In this document: piece after piece, positions 46,952-55,156 of the stretch
How the letters are laid out: the number at the start of each line of letters is the position of its first letter
How positions within the stretch are numbered: position 1 is the first letter of the stretch
Origin: JAWLHA01 sp041690535
GTDB taxonomy: Bacteria; Pseudomonadota; Gammaproteobacteria; Thiohalomonadales; Thiohalomonadaceae
Direction: 5' to 3'
Assembly (NCBI GenBank): GCA_041690535.1
Contig: JAWLHA010000012.1
Coordinates: 19,118-83,117, forward strand
DNA: 64,000 nucleotides
Notes under the pieces: model-generated
What the model saw: the letters and a program-made list of their open reading frames with translations, nothing else
Database searches by the model: none
Told to the model about the DNA's origin: nothing
Made by a program: the position numbers and the translations under genes

Positions 46952-46969
46952 CCTTGTGCCTCCGGGCGC

Positions 46970-47188
46970 TCAGTAGTGGGGGGGCGGTGTCTCTTCCGAG
47001 GCCGGCGCCACGGCTGACGGGGAGAGATCCTGAAGCAACGACTTCATGTATTCCAGTTGGGCGCCAAGCTCCTCCAGCTGCTGCCGCTGAGCCATGACCG
47101 TGGTGGTGAGATCCTCCAGTGCCGCCTCCTGGTGGGCACTGCGAAACTCCAGGTCGTCGATACGCCGTTCCAGCACTTCTTCTGTCAT
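46970..47188 (-). CDS. slyX: SlyX family protein
   Basis: 72 residues, the usual SlyX length, from MTEEVLERRIDDLEFRSAHQ at 47188, where AGGA precedes the ATG; an open frame extends to 47215 but lacks a ribosome-binding site. The protein is a coiled coil (LEDLTTTVMAQRQQLEELGAQ) with the diagnostic C-terminal ETPPPHY. Role unknown in general. A 23-bp stretch of its coding sequence recurs exactly 170 bp away in the neighbouring repeat element (see findings). Confidence 0.93.
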   Translation of the reverse strand: MTEEVLERRIDDLEFRSAHQEAALEDLTTTVMAQRQQLEELGAQLEYMKSLLQDLSPSAVAPASEETPPPHY

Positions 47189-47237
47189 CGGTTCCTGCTC
47201 TTCAAAATTTGTCATTCAATGGTGAGTATCGCTCGAT

Positions 47238-47349
47238 GGCGAGGTTCGCCGGTGGGCCGTTTCGTCGGGTTACGCTGCGCCAACCCGACCTCCGCCCACT
47301 GGTGGGCACTGCGAAACTCCAGTACGCCCGCCTGAAGGCGAACCTCGCC
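47238..47349. repeat. Fold-back element E between slyX and pirin
   Basis: Inverted ends GGCGAGGTTCGCC (47238-47250) and GGCGAACCTCGCC (47337-47349) enclose a hairpin TCGGGTTACGCTGCGCCAACCCGA (47265-47288 in two arms), the same class of sequence as the CGGGTTACGCTGCGC repeats common in proteobacteria. It lies where the missing 3' end of pirin should be. Confidence 0.75.
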
Positions 47350-47368
47350 GCCACCCGCCTTCGTCTGC

Positions 47369-48106
47369 TCAATCCACGTAAGGGCCCCGCTGAATGATGG
47401 GCTCCCCATGAGGACGTCCGAAACAGACGATGATCCGCGAGGGCGCCAGGGCCGACACTTCGAGCTCCGTGGCCCGGTCGAGGAGGCAGGCCTCGTGGGC
47501 GGAGATGCCGAAGTTGCAGACGCTGGCGTGGCCCTTCACCACATAGACGAAGCCCCGGAAATCGGGCGGGAAGGAGGCATGATAGACGGCCCCCTCCTCC
47601 AGGGTCACGTCTTCGTACACCATGGGGGTCTTCACCTCCAGCGGTGCCCCCTTGCCGACGATGCGGCGGATGGTTGCCCCATCCTTGTGCCACTGCGGGA
47701 TCTCCGGTGCGTCCGCCTGCTGGTACGTTGGGTCGATCGCCTTCAGGCCGGACGGCAGGTTAACCCACAACTGGATCCCCTGGGTCTCGGTGGCGGGATC
47801 GGGCATCTCCGAATGGGTCAACCCGCTCCCCGCCGTGAAGCGCTGCGCCCCGCCGGCCGAAACGGTGGCTGCATTGCCGAGGTTGTCGGTGTGGGACATG
47901 CTGCCGGAAAGGAGGTAGGTGATCCCCTCGAAACCGCGGTGGGGGTGGTCGGGAAAGCCCATGCCTTCCTTGAGCTGAAAGTGGTCGCACAGCACGAACG
48001 GGTCGAAGTTCAACAGCCCGGCGGCAGGCATCAGACGGTGGACCTTGGCGCCCGCCCCCTCTTCCATCTCCACGGTGTGATGCCTGCTGCATGCGGTTTT
48101 CTTCAT
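47369..48106 (-). CDS. Pirin family protein, C-terminally shortened
   Basis: A 245-residue bicupin. The N-terminal cupin has the metal site FPDHPHRGFEGITYLLSG and SGLTHSEMP; later GRPHGEPIIQRGPYV matches the family's last conserved block. Pirins normally run about 30-40 residues past this point; here the frame stops two codons after GPYV, at the border of element E. Pirins are Fe(II) proteins with regulatory or quercetinase-type roles; the two metal-binding His pairs are intact, so it may still function. Its start follows GGGAGC upstream of 48106. Whether the lost tail matters is unknown. Confidence 0.85.
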   Translation of the reverse strand: MKKTACSRHHTVEMEEGAGAKVHRLMPAAGLLNFDPFVLCDHFQLKEGMGFPDHPHRGFEGITYLLSGSMSHTDNLGNAATVSAGGAQRFTAGSGLTHSEMPDPATETQGIQLWVNLPSGLKAIDPTYQQADAPEIPQWHKDGATIRRIVGKGAPLEVKTPMVYEDVTLEEGAVYHASFPPDFRGFVYVVKGHASVCNFGISAHEACLLDRATELEVSALAPSRIIVCFGRPHGEPIIQRGPYVD

Positions 48107-48282
48107 CGGTCTGCTCCCCTTGTTGGCGGCAGCTGCTGCCAGTGATGCCCATCGACGCGGGAACGCAGCGCGACGTTGCCTCCCGCCGAAGCGGCGGGAG
48201 CCTCTTGATGGGGGGTGTTTAAAGACCCAGGCCGGGTGCGTTCCTGAAGCCTCCTGGGGCCGAGAGTGTCATGTGTACAAGT

Positions 48283-48722
48283 CTAACCCGCATTTCTCAC
48301 CACCCGTCTCAGGGTAAACGCATACTTACCTAAGAGCGATGTAAGTCCTTGAAAGCAGGTCGTCGGCCGCATGGATGGGTGCAAGGAGGCACTTATGCCG
48401 CGGGAGGGCAGGAGGCCCGAAGCGGCCGCGGCCGTCGAGCGTACATGGATGGAAGATGATTGCTCCCTGCATTATCTTCACTCCCGACATCCATGTCGGT
48501 CGGAAGATGATTGCTCCTGCATAATCTTCACTCCCGACATCCATGTCGGTCGTATTCACAGCGTACCTGCTTTCAAGGACTTACATCGCTCACAGCACGG
48601 CCGTGACGTTAGTATGCGTTTACCCTGCCACCCGTCTGCCCAACTGCAAATCCTTCGTGCGCCTGAAATCTACCGGCCACTCGGCATTCTCGCTACGGTC
48701 CCTGGTGAGAAATGCGGGCTAG
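48283..48722. mobile_element. Family C element, copy C1, interrupted by MITE A5
   Basis: Inverted ends CTAACCCGCATTTCTCACC (48283-48301) and GGTGAGAAATGCGGGCTAG (48704-48722). Without the nested MITE and its target duplication the element would be about 112 bp. A second copy with the same ends is at 63650-63842. Non-coding. Confidence 0.78.
48310..48627. mobile_element. Family A MITE-like element, copy A5 (318 bp), perfect 10-bp target duplication
   Basis: Flanked on both sides by CCACCCGTCT (48300-48309 and 48628-48637), an exact 10-bp direct repeat. Ends CAGGGTAAACGCATACTTACC-like and GTTAGTATGCGTTTACCCTG. Longest copy because the module GAAGATGATTGCTCC...CATGTCGGTCG is tandemly duplicated (48452-48502 and 48503-48552). 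It inserted into element C1. Confidence 0.95.
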
Positions 48723-48911
48723 ATGCACCGAGCAGGTAAACGGAAAGATCGCCAATTGCAGCCAAGTTGCGCCGCAGGTGGCGGGGGCAGCGAACCGAGG
48801 TAGGGTGGATAAGCGCAGCGCATCCACCAATTCGACGCCGCACGGTGGATGCGCTGCGCTTATCCACCCTACATGTTGGGCGCGTCGGATTTATCTGTTC
48901 TGTTGCTCTAG
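48719..48911. mobile_element. Family B element, copy B2 (193 bp)
   Basis: Same structure as B1: ends CTAGATGCACCGAGCAGGTA and ATCTGTTCTGTTGCTCTAG-like, with the central palindrome GTAGGGTGGATAAGCGCAGC / GCTGCGCTTATCCACCCTAC. It begins in the CTAG that ends element C1. Confidence 0.85.
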
Positions 48912-49005
48912 GGGCCCCGCGGCGAACGATGCAGGCCAATCGTTGCCGTGGGGCAGCGATGGGCTGCTATACGTATAGGCACCACCGACGCGACGGGACC
49001 CCTCT

Positions 49006-51144
49006 GTGAAAGAGCAGCGACCCCACGGACGTGTCACCATTTCCGAGCGCCAGCGCATGGCTGTGTTCGGCGCTTCGGCCGATCCCATCCTTATCGTCGG
49101 GCGTGATGGCAAGATCCTCGACCTCAATCGGGTCGCCGAGCAGCTCTATGGCTGGCGCCGCCCCGAGTTGCTGGGGCGCCCCCTGGCGGTACTGGTCTCT
49201 CCGGAACTGCAACGAGAGACCGAGCAGTTGCTGGCGAGGGCCGCGCGCGCGGAGCGCATCGCCGGCATCGACGGGGAACGCATCAGGAAGGATGGTGAGA
49301 AGGTGGCGGTGCTCAGCAGCTTCGGGCCCATGGTCGACGAGGTGGGCGAGGTGGTTGGCATCGTGCTGGTCGAGCGGGATGTGGCCGCCCTGAAGGCCCT
49401 GCGCGAGGCACTCCACGATGCCCGCGGGGAGCTGGATGAGCGGGGCTCGGAGCTGGTGAAGACCCAGTTGGAGTTGAGGCAGGAGATCATTGCCTACAAC
49501 CGCCTGGCCGAGAGCAACATGGAAGAGCGCGAGCAGCATCGGGCCATCCTCGAGGCCATCGAGGGGGCGGTGCTGGTGCTCGACCCGGATGGGGGGGCGC
49601 GCTATCTCAATCCCGCCGCAGAGCGGCTGACCGGCTGGACCGCCGGTGAGGCGCGCGGCAAGCCCGTGACCGACCTCCTGCACCTGTTCGATGAGCGCAC
49701 CGGTAAGCCGGTGCGCGATGCGATGGCCCGGTTTCTCGCCACGGCCGGGGAGGTGGTGCCCAAGCGTGAACTGCTGGTCACCCGGGACGGCAAGACTGTG
49801 GAGGTGGACGATGCGGTGGGAGCCATCCGCGACAGCGGGGGCAACATCACCGGGCTGGTGATGACCCTGCGGGCGGCCGCGTCTCGACCCGAGGAGGTGC
49901 CGGCGGGCTTGGTCGATCGCACCCGCTTCGACTGGCGCCTCAGCAATGCCTTGCGCCGCAATCGCGAGCTCAATGCGCGCTTCTCCCTGTGCCACATCGC
50001 CGTGGATGGATTTGAGCAGGTGGTCGAGGCGGTGGGGGCGGAGGCGGGCGAGGCGTTGTTGTGGCGGGTGGCGGGCGTGCTTCGGGAGCAGGTGCGCGAC
50101 CGCGATACCCTGGTGCGTCTTGACGAGCGCTACGGTCTGCTGCTCGAGCACTGCGCCCTGGACGAGGCCATCGAACTCGCGCAAGGGCTGGTGGCCGATT
50201 TCCGTGGCTACGAGTTTTTCTGGGAGCGGCGCACCTTTCACCTCTCCCTCAGCACCGGCGTGGCGGAAGTGATGGCGGGGCTCGATGTGCCGGCTCTCCA
50301 CGATCGTGCCCGCGTCGCCTGCCTGGCAGCACAGCGGGCCGGTGGCGACCGGGTGCATGTCTATAGCATGCGGGACGGCATTCCGGTGGAGCGATTCCGG
50401 GCGACGTTCTCCGGCAGCGAATTGCGCCAGGCAGTCAGCCGTCAGCAGTTTCAGCTCTACGGTCAACCCATCGTGCCGCTTGGTGTCGGTGCGCTGCCCC
50501 GCCGGGTGGAGGTGTTGCTGCGGCTGGCCGCCGACGGCCAGCTGTTCTCCCCCGAGAGTTTCATGCCCAAGGCGGAGCGGGCTGGGCTGATGCCCGCCAT
50601 CGATCGCTGGGTGATCGGCACGGCGCTGGAACAGTACGCCGCCTCGGCCCACAGGGGGCAGTTGGAGCTGAGTATCAACGTCTCGGGCCAATCACTGCCG
50701 GATGAGGAGTTGCCGGCCTATATCGACGCGCAGCTGCTCAAAAACGGTGTACCTGCCGATCACCTCTGTTTTGAGGTAAGCGAGCAATCGCTGGAGCAGT
50801 ATCCGGAGGCGGCCCAGCAGTTCATTGCCGCCGTGAAGGGGCGCGGTTGCCGGGTGGCCCTGGACAATTTCGGCAACCATCTCACCCTGGTGGAGCATCT
50901 GAAGCGCTTCGCCATCGACTACCTGAAGATCGACGGCCATCTCGTGCAGCACATGGCGGAAGACAGCCTCGACGAGGCGCTGGTGGCTGCCATCAATCAG
51001 GTGGGTCATGCCATGCCGCTCAAGACCATCGGCCAGCACGCCGCCAACGATGCGGTTATCGCCCAGTTGCGCACCGCCGGGGTCGATTTCGCCCAGGGTT
51101 TCGGGGTGGGATCGCCGGTGCCACTGACCGAGGCGCTCGGCTAA
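49006..51144 (+). CDS. PAS-PAS-degenerate GGDEF-degenerate EAL signalling protein
   Basis: A 712-residue cytoplasmic protein: PAS (about 18-130), coiled coil (about 130-175), PAS (about 180-295), GGDEF-like (about 305-455) and EAL-like (about 465-710). Both output domains have lost key residues. The GGDEF loop reads RLDERYGLLLEH. The EAL signature is EVLLRL. The usual DDFG is DNFGNHLTLV. The usual EGVE region is TIGQHAAND, and the ExTE block is FEVSEQSL. It should therefore neither make nor break c-di-GMP, though it could bind c-di-GMP or partners, with the PAS domains as input. GTG start at 49006 without a strong ribosome site. It lies 296 bp upstream of nosZ on the same strand. Confidence 0.9.
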   Translation: MKEQRPHGRVTISERQRMAVFGASADPILIVGRDGKILDLNRVAEQLYGWRRPELLGRPLAVLVSPELQRETEQLLARAARAERIAGIDGERIRKDGEKVAVLSSFGPMVDEVGEVVGIVLVERDVAALKALREALHDARGELDERGSELVKTQLELRQEIIAYNRLAESNMEEREQHRAILEAIEGAVLVLDPDGGARYLNPAAERLTGWTAGEARGKPVTDLLHLFDERTGKPVRDAMARFLATAGEVVPKRELLVTRDGKTVEVDDAVGAIRDSGGNITGLVMTLRAAASRPEEVPAGLVDRTRFDWRLSNALRRNRELNARFSLCHIAVDGFEQVVEAVGAEAGEALLWRVAGVLREQVRDRDTLVRLDERYGLLLEHCALDEAIELAQGLVADFRGYEFFWERRTFHLSLSTGVAEVMAGLDVPALHDRARVACLAAQRAGGDRVHVYSMRDGIPVERFRATFSGSELRQAVSRQQFQLYGQPIVPLGVGALPRRVEVLLRLAADGQLFSPESFMPKAERAGLMPAIDRWVIGTALEQYAASAHRGQLELSINVSGQSLPDEELPAYIDAQLLKNGVPADHLCFEVSEQSLEQYPEAAQQFIAAVKGRGCRVALDNFGNHLTLVEHLKRFAIDYLKIDGHLVQHMAEDSLDEALVAAINQVGHAMPLKTIGQHAANDAVIAQLRTAGVDFAQGFGVGSPVPLTEALG

Positions 51145-51159
51145 AAGCAGGTACGGGTT

Positions 51160-51236
<77 letters not shown>

Positions 51237-51319
51237 ACCTGCAGAGCTTTCGTTCCCACGCGCCTGCGGGGAAACGGCGCCGCGCCTCGGAACCGCGGTG
51301 ACGGGACGGGTGCAATTTG

Positions 51320-51333
51320 TTGATGGCGATCAA
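51320..51333. promoter_or_regulatory. FNR/Dnr-type box upstream of nosZ (distal)
   Basis: TTGATGGCGATCAA is a perfect TTGAT-N4-ATCAA palindrome, 107 bp before the nosZ start. FNR/CRP-family activators (Fnr, Anr, Dnr) bind this sequence in low oxygen or with nitrogen oxides. Confidence 0.8.
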
Positions 51334-51357
51334 TTATCGTGTGATTTGCCGCACTTC

Positions 51358-51371
51358 TTGACCTAAATCAA
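51358..51371. promoter_or_regulatory. FNR/Dnr-type box upstream of nosZ (proximal)
   Basis: TTGACCTAAATCAA matches TTGAT-N4-ATCAA at 9 of 10 positions. Its centre lies about 75 bp before the ATG; with the usual -41.5 placement, transcription would begin near 51406, giving a short leader. Confidence 0.75.
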
Positions 51372-51439
51372 GGCCGCCTGACTCACCAACTCTTCATGGT
51401 GCACTTTCCGACAGTTCCCGACCTTGGAGAGTGGGTGCT

Positions 51440-53749
51440 ATGAGAAAAACAGGATATAAGAGGCTGCCGTTACTGATGGGGGTAGCCGTTGGGCTGTCAG
51501 TAGCAGCCGGCGCCGCATCAGCCGATGCGTTGCAGAGTGTCATGAAAGAGCGCGGGTTGAGCCAGAAGGATCTTCTCGCTGCCGCCAAGACTTACGTTCC
51601 CACCGGCGGGCGTGATGAATACCTCGTGTTCAGCTCGGGCGGGCAAAGCGGCCAGGTGATCGTCTATGGCATCCCCTCCATGCGCATCCTCAAGTACATC
51701 GGCGTGTTCACGCCGGAGCCATGGCAGGGCTACGGCTATGATGCCGAATCCAAGGCCGTGCTGGACCAGGGGCGCATCCATGGCAAGGAGATCCTCTATG
51801 GGGACACTCACCACCCCGCCATCTCCGAGACCAACGGCGAATACGACGGTCAATTCCTCTTCATCAACGACAAGGCCAATCCGCGCCTGGCTGTGATCGA
51901 TCTGCACGACTTCGAGACCAAGCAGATCGTGGTCAACCCGGTGTTCAAGAATGCCCATGGCGGTGCCTTCGTCAGCCCCAACACCGACTACGTGATCCAC
52001 GCGGCCCAGTACGCCGCGCCGTTCGAGAACGAATTCGTTCCGCTCGAGGAGTTCAACGAGCGTTACCGCGGCGGGATGACCTACTGGAAGTTCGATCGCA
52101 AGGCAGGGCGAATGAAGCCGGAAGAGTCGTTCACGGTGATGGCGCCGCCCTACAGCCAGGATCTCTCCGACTTCGGCAAGGGGCCCAGTGACGGCTGGTC
52201 GTTCACCAACTCCTTCTGCTCGGAGCGCTACGTGGGCGGCATCGAGCGTGGCCGCCCGCCTTTCGAGGCCGGCTGTTCCGCCAAGGACACCGACTTCCTT
52301 CACGTGGTCAACTGGAAGAAAGCGGCCGAGGTCGCCAAGGCAGGCAAGACCACCAAGTACAACGGCCATGATGTCATCACCATGGACACTGCGGTGAAGG
52401 AGGGGATTCTGTTCCTCATTCCCGAACCCAAGAGTCCCCACGGTGTCGATGTCTCGCCGGACGGCAAATTCATCATCGTCTCCGGCAAGCTGGACAGTCA
52501 CACCACCGTCTACAGCTTCGACAAGATCCAGCAGGCCATCAAGGCCAGGAAATTCGAGGGCAAGGATCCCTACGGGATCCCCATCATCGCCATGGGCGAT
52601 GCGATCCACAAGCAGGTGGAGCTGGGGCTCGGGCCGCTGCACACCCAGTATGACAGCAAGCCGTGTATCGCCTACACCTCCCTCTACGTGGACTCCATGG
52701 TGGGCAAGTGGGATTACTGCCAGGGCAAGCTGCTGGATAAAATCTCCATCCACTACAACATCGGCCACCTGATGACCATGGAGGGGGATTCCGTCTCACC
52801 CGACGGGAAGTACCTGGTGGCTCTCAACAAGCTCGCCATCGATCGGTTCAACCCGGTCGGACCGCTGCACCCGCAAAACCATCAGCTCATCGATATCCGG
52901 GGTGACAAGATGGAGCTGCTGTACGACATGCCGCTGCCCCTGGGCGAGCCCCACTACGCGGTTGCCATCAAGGCCGACAAGCTGAAGCCGGGGGTGCGCT
53001 ACAAGTCGGGCACCGACAGCCGCACCGACAAGCGCCATCCGTATGCCACCCGCGCCGGGCGTGAGAAAACCGAACGCACTTGCGATGCGAGCGGCAAGTG
53101 CACGGTGCGCGTCATGGGCACGGTGATCCGCTCCCACATCACCCCCGAGATCATCGAGGTGGAGCAGGGAGATGAGGTGTTCATCCACCTGACCAACCTG
53201 GAGCGGGCCCAGGACGAGGTGCACGGCTTTGCCATGTACGGCCAGAACGTCCAGCTCTCCCTCGAGCCGGGCAAGACGGCCACGGCGCAGTTTGTGGCCG
53301 ATCGGGAGGGGGTGTTCCCCTATTACTGCACCGAATTCTGCTCCGCGCTGCATCTGGAGATGCAAGGCTACCTGCTCGTGAAGCCCAAGGGCTACAAGGC
53401 CGCGGCGACCGCCATGAAGGAGGGGGTCTCCTACACCAAGGGGGATTACGACAAGCAGGTCAAGGAGAACGTGGCGACGCAGGCAGTCATCGACCAGGTG
53501 GTGGCCTTCATCACCAGCCACAACTACAAGGACTTCCCCACGGTGGTCGCCCTGGTGGAGGACGCCACCGATCAGCTCGGTTTCGTCAAGGAAGCGAAGC
53601 TGAAGTCAGAGGGCGCGGCGGCAAAAGGCGACTGGCAGAACGCCATGCTCTGGGCCAACCAGTGGTGGCAGTACCAGGTCAAGGCCGCCGATCTCGGTCT
53701 GCGGGCCAAGACGTTCCTGGAGCAGAACGGGGCCAAGAAGGTCCAGTGA
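51440..53749 (+). CDS. nosZ: Nitrous-oxide reductase, clade II (Sec-type)
   Basis: About 769 residues, the catalytic enzyme reducing N2O to N2 in the periplasm. The signal peptide (KRLPLLMGVAVGLSVAAGAASA) has no twin-arginine motif, which marks the clade II, Sec-exported form. The seven-bladed propeller has CuZ His residues in YGDTHHPAISET, HGVDVSPDG, NIGHLMTMEGD and GEPHYAVAI. The C-terminal cupredoxin domain has the CuA site CTEFCSALHLEMQGYL and upstream HGFAMYGQN. ATG 51440 with GGAGAG upstream is preferred to GTG 51431. It leads the nos cluster, with two FNR-type boxes in front. Confidence 0.97.
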   Translation: MRKTGYKRLPLLMGVAVGLSVAAGAASADALQSVMKERGLSQKDLLAAAKTYVPTGGRDEYLVFSSGGQSGQVIVYGIPSMRILKYIGVFTPEPWQGYGYDAESKAVLDQGRIHGKEILYGDTHHPAISETNGEYDGQFLFINDKANPRLAVIDLHDFETKQIVVNPVFKNAHGGAFVSPNTDYVIHAAQYAAPFENEFVPLEEFNERYRGGMTYWKFDRKAGRMKPEESFTVMAPPYSQDLSDFGKGPSDGWSFTNSFCSERYVGGIERGRPPFEAGCSAKDTDFLHVVNWKKAAEVAKAGKTTKYNGHDVITMDTAVKEGILFLIPEPKSPHGVDVSPDGKFIIVSGKLDSHTTVYSFDKIQQAIKARKFEGKDPYGIPIIAMGDAIHKQVELGLGPLHTQYDSKPCIAYTSLYVDSMVGKWDYCQGKLLDKISIHYNIGHLMTMEGDSVSPDGKYLVALNKLAIDRFNPVGPLHPQNHQLIDIRGDKMELLYDMPLPLGEPHYAVAIKADKLKPGVRYKSGTDSRTDKRHPYATRAGREKTERTCDASGKCTVRVMGTVIRSHITPEIIEVEQGDEVFIHLTNLERAQDEVHGFAMYGQNVQLSLEPGKTATAQFVADREGVFPYYCTEFCSALHLEMQGYLLVKPKGYKAAATAMKEGVSYTKGDYDKQVKENVATQAVIDQVVAFITSHNYKDFPTVVALVEDATDQLGFVKEAKLKSEGAAAKGDWQNAMLWANQWWQYQVKAADLGLRAKTFLEQNGAKKVQ

Positions 53750-53835
53750 CCCGACCGTAAGAGCGTGCATGCGAGCCAGGGGGGCGCAGCCCCCTTGGCC
53801 CGTGCCCAAGCTAACCAATGAAGGAGATCACAAGC

Positions 53836-54165
53836 ATGGTAAAGATCCGTCGTCTCGTTCTCTCCCTGAGCAGCGCCGGACTGCTGCTGACCAGCGCCTC
53901 CGCCTTGGCCCTCGATGGCGAAGCGCTCTACAAGAACCCTCGCAAAGGTGGTTGCGTGGCCTGCCACGGCAAGGATGCGAAGAGCCCCATGATGCCGCTC
54001 TACCCCAAGCTGGCCGGGCAGAACGCCGAATACCTGCTGCAGCAGATGAAGGACATCAAGAGCGGGGCCCGCAACAACGGCATGACCGCCGCGATGAAGG
54101 GGATAATGCACATGGTCAACGAGGAGGAGATGGCGGCCATCGCCGCCTGGCTGGCCACTCAGTGA
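53836..54165 (+). CDS. nosC1: Monohaem cytochrome c of the nos cluster
   Basis: A 109-residue exported class I cytochrome c: signal peptide VLSLSSAGLLLTSASALALD, haem site GGCVACHGKDAKSP, a likely Met ligand in MTAAMKGIMHMV. It is expected to carry electrons to NosZ in the periplasm. ATG 53836 is chosen for AGGAG ten bases upstream; an ATG six codons earlier is in frame. It lies 86 bp after nosZ. The symbol follows clade II usage (nosC1/C2) and is not a claim of orthology. Confidence 0.85.
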   Translation: MVKIRRLVLSLSSAGLLLTSASALALDGEALYKNPRKGGCVACHGKDAKSPMMPLYPKLAGQNAEYLLQQMKDIKSGARNNGMTAAMKGIMHMVNEEEMAAIAAWLATQ

Positions 54166-54195
54166 AGTCGAGCCAGAGAGAGTGCCCGGGTGCTC

Positions 54196-54209
54196 TTGAT
54201 CAATGTCAA
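54196..54209. promoter_or_regulatory. FNR/Dnr-type box upstream of nosC2
   Basis: TTGATCAATGTCAA matches TTGAT-N4-ATCAA at 9 of 10. It lies 31 bp after the nosC1 stop and about 130 bp before the nosC2 start, so it could drive a second transcript for nosC2 onward. Confidence 0.72.
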
Positions 54210-54334
54210 GGCATCTTCTTGACGCAGCATCCATGTTGAGTCCGAACGGGCGTAGCTGACCTCGCCAGCCGGCAGTTGCTCGTTCGCATTGCCGGGAACA
54301 GTTCAGGCCAAAGACCATGACAATGGAGGACTTC

Positions 54335-55075
54335 ATGAGCATGAAACCGACCCCCAGGGGGCAAGCGCGGTGCACGTTACTGAAGGGGATCGCTGTGGCG
54401 GTCGGCCTCAGCCTCACGGCCAATGCCTGGGGCTGGAACGAAGCGGGGGGGGAGAAGGATGAGGCGATGCACCTGACCCCCGACCTGGAAAACGGCCGCG
54501 ATGTCTATGAAGTGTGCGCCGCCTGCCATCTGCCGGAGGGGTGGGGCACCGAGGAGGGGACTTTTCCGCAGCTTGCGGGGCAACACCGCTCGGTGCTCAT
54601 CAAGCAGCTGGCGGACATCCGCGCCCTCAACCGGGACAACCCGACCATGTACCCCTTTGCCTTGCCTGAGGCCATTGGTGACGCGCAGGCCCTGGCCGAT
54701 GTGGTCGCGTACATTGAAAAGCTGCCGATGAATCCGGCCAGCGGCAAGGGCCCGTGGGAGGAGGGCACGCCCGAATTCGCCCAAGGGAAGAAACTGTACG
54801 CGGACAACTGCGCGCGTTGTCACGGCGATACCGGCATAGGTGATACCGAGAAGTTCTACCCGCGCATCAACGGTCAACACTACAACTACATGGTGCGCCA
54901 GTTCGAATGGATCCGTGACGGCAAGCGGCGCAACGCCAATCCCGACATGGTGAAGCAGATCGAAGAGTTCAGCGACAAGGAGATGCAGATGGTGATCAAC
55001 TACACCTCCCGCATCCCGGTTCCCAAGGAGCAGTTGGCCCCCTCGGCCGACTGGTTGAATCCCGACTTCGAGTGA
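54335..55075 (+). CDS. nosC2: Dihaem cytochrome c of the nos cluster
   Basis: About 246 residues: signal peptide GIAVAVGLSLTANAWGW, then two class I cytochrome c domains with CAACHLPEGWGTEEG and CARCHGDTGIGDTEK haem sites (about 58 and 168). Such dihaem proteins (cytochrome c4-like) pass electrons from the quinol side to NosZ in clade II systems. ATG 54335 has GGAGG five bases upstream; the ATG six codons earlier is weaker. It has an FNR-type box about 130 bp in front and is followed by nosB after 81 bp. Confidence 0.87.
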   Translation: MSMKPTPRGQARCTLLKGIAVAVGLSLTANAWGWNEAGGEKDEAMHLTPDLENGRDVYEVCAACHLPEGWGTEEGTFPQLAGQHRSVLIKQLADIRALNRDNPTMYPFALPEAIGDAQALADVVAYIEKLPMNPASGKGPWEEGTPEFAQGKKLYADNCARCHGDTGIGDTEKFYPRINGQHYNYMVRQFEWIRDGKRRNANPDMVKQIEEFSDKEMQMVINYTSRIPVPKEQLAPSADWLNPDFE

Positions 55076-55156
55076 CCGACCCGGGCGCGGGCCCTGGCGC
55101 AAACGTGGCGCCAGGACCCGCCCTACCGCCGCAATGCTCGACCACGGGAGACCACC

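Larger units (their letters stand above)
48107..49005. other. Repeat-filled intergenic region before the GGDEF-EAL gene
   Basis: 899 bp with no gene. It holds element C1 (48283-48722) with MITE A5 (48310-48627) nested in it, and element B2 (48719-48911). The first 175 bp and the last 95 bp are unique sequence; promoters for pirin (leftward) and the GGDEF-EAL gene (rightward) should lie there. Confidence 0.7.

Noticed and set aside
51440..51540. NosZ as a Tat-exported clade I enzyme
   Set aside because: The signal peptide has no twin arginine, and nosB and nosGH replace nosR.
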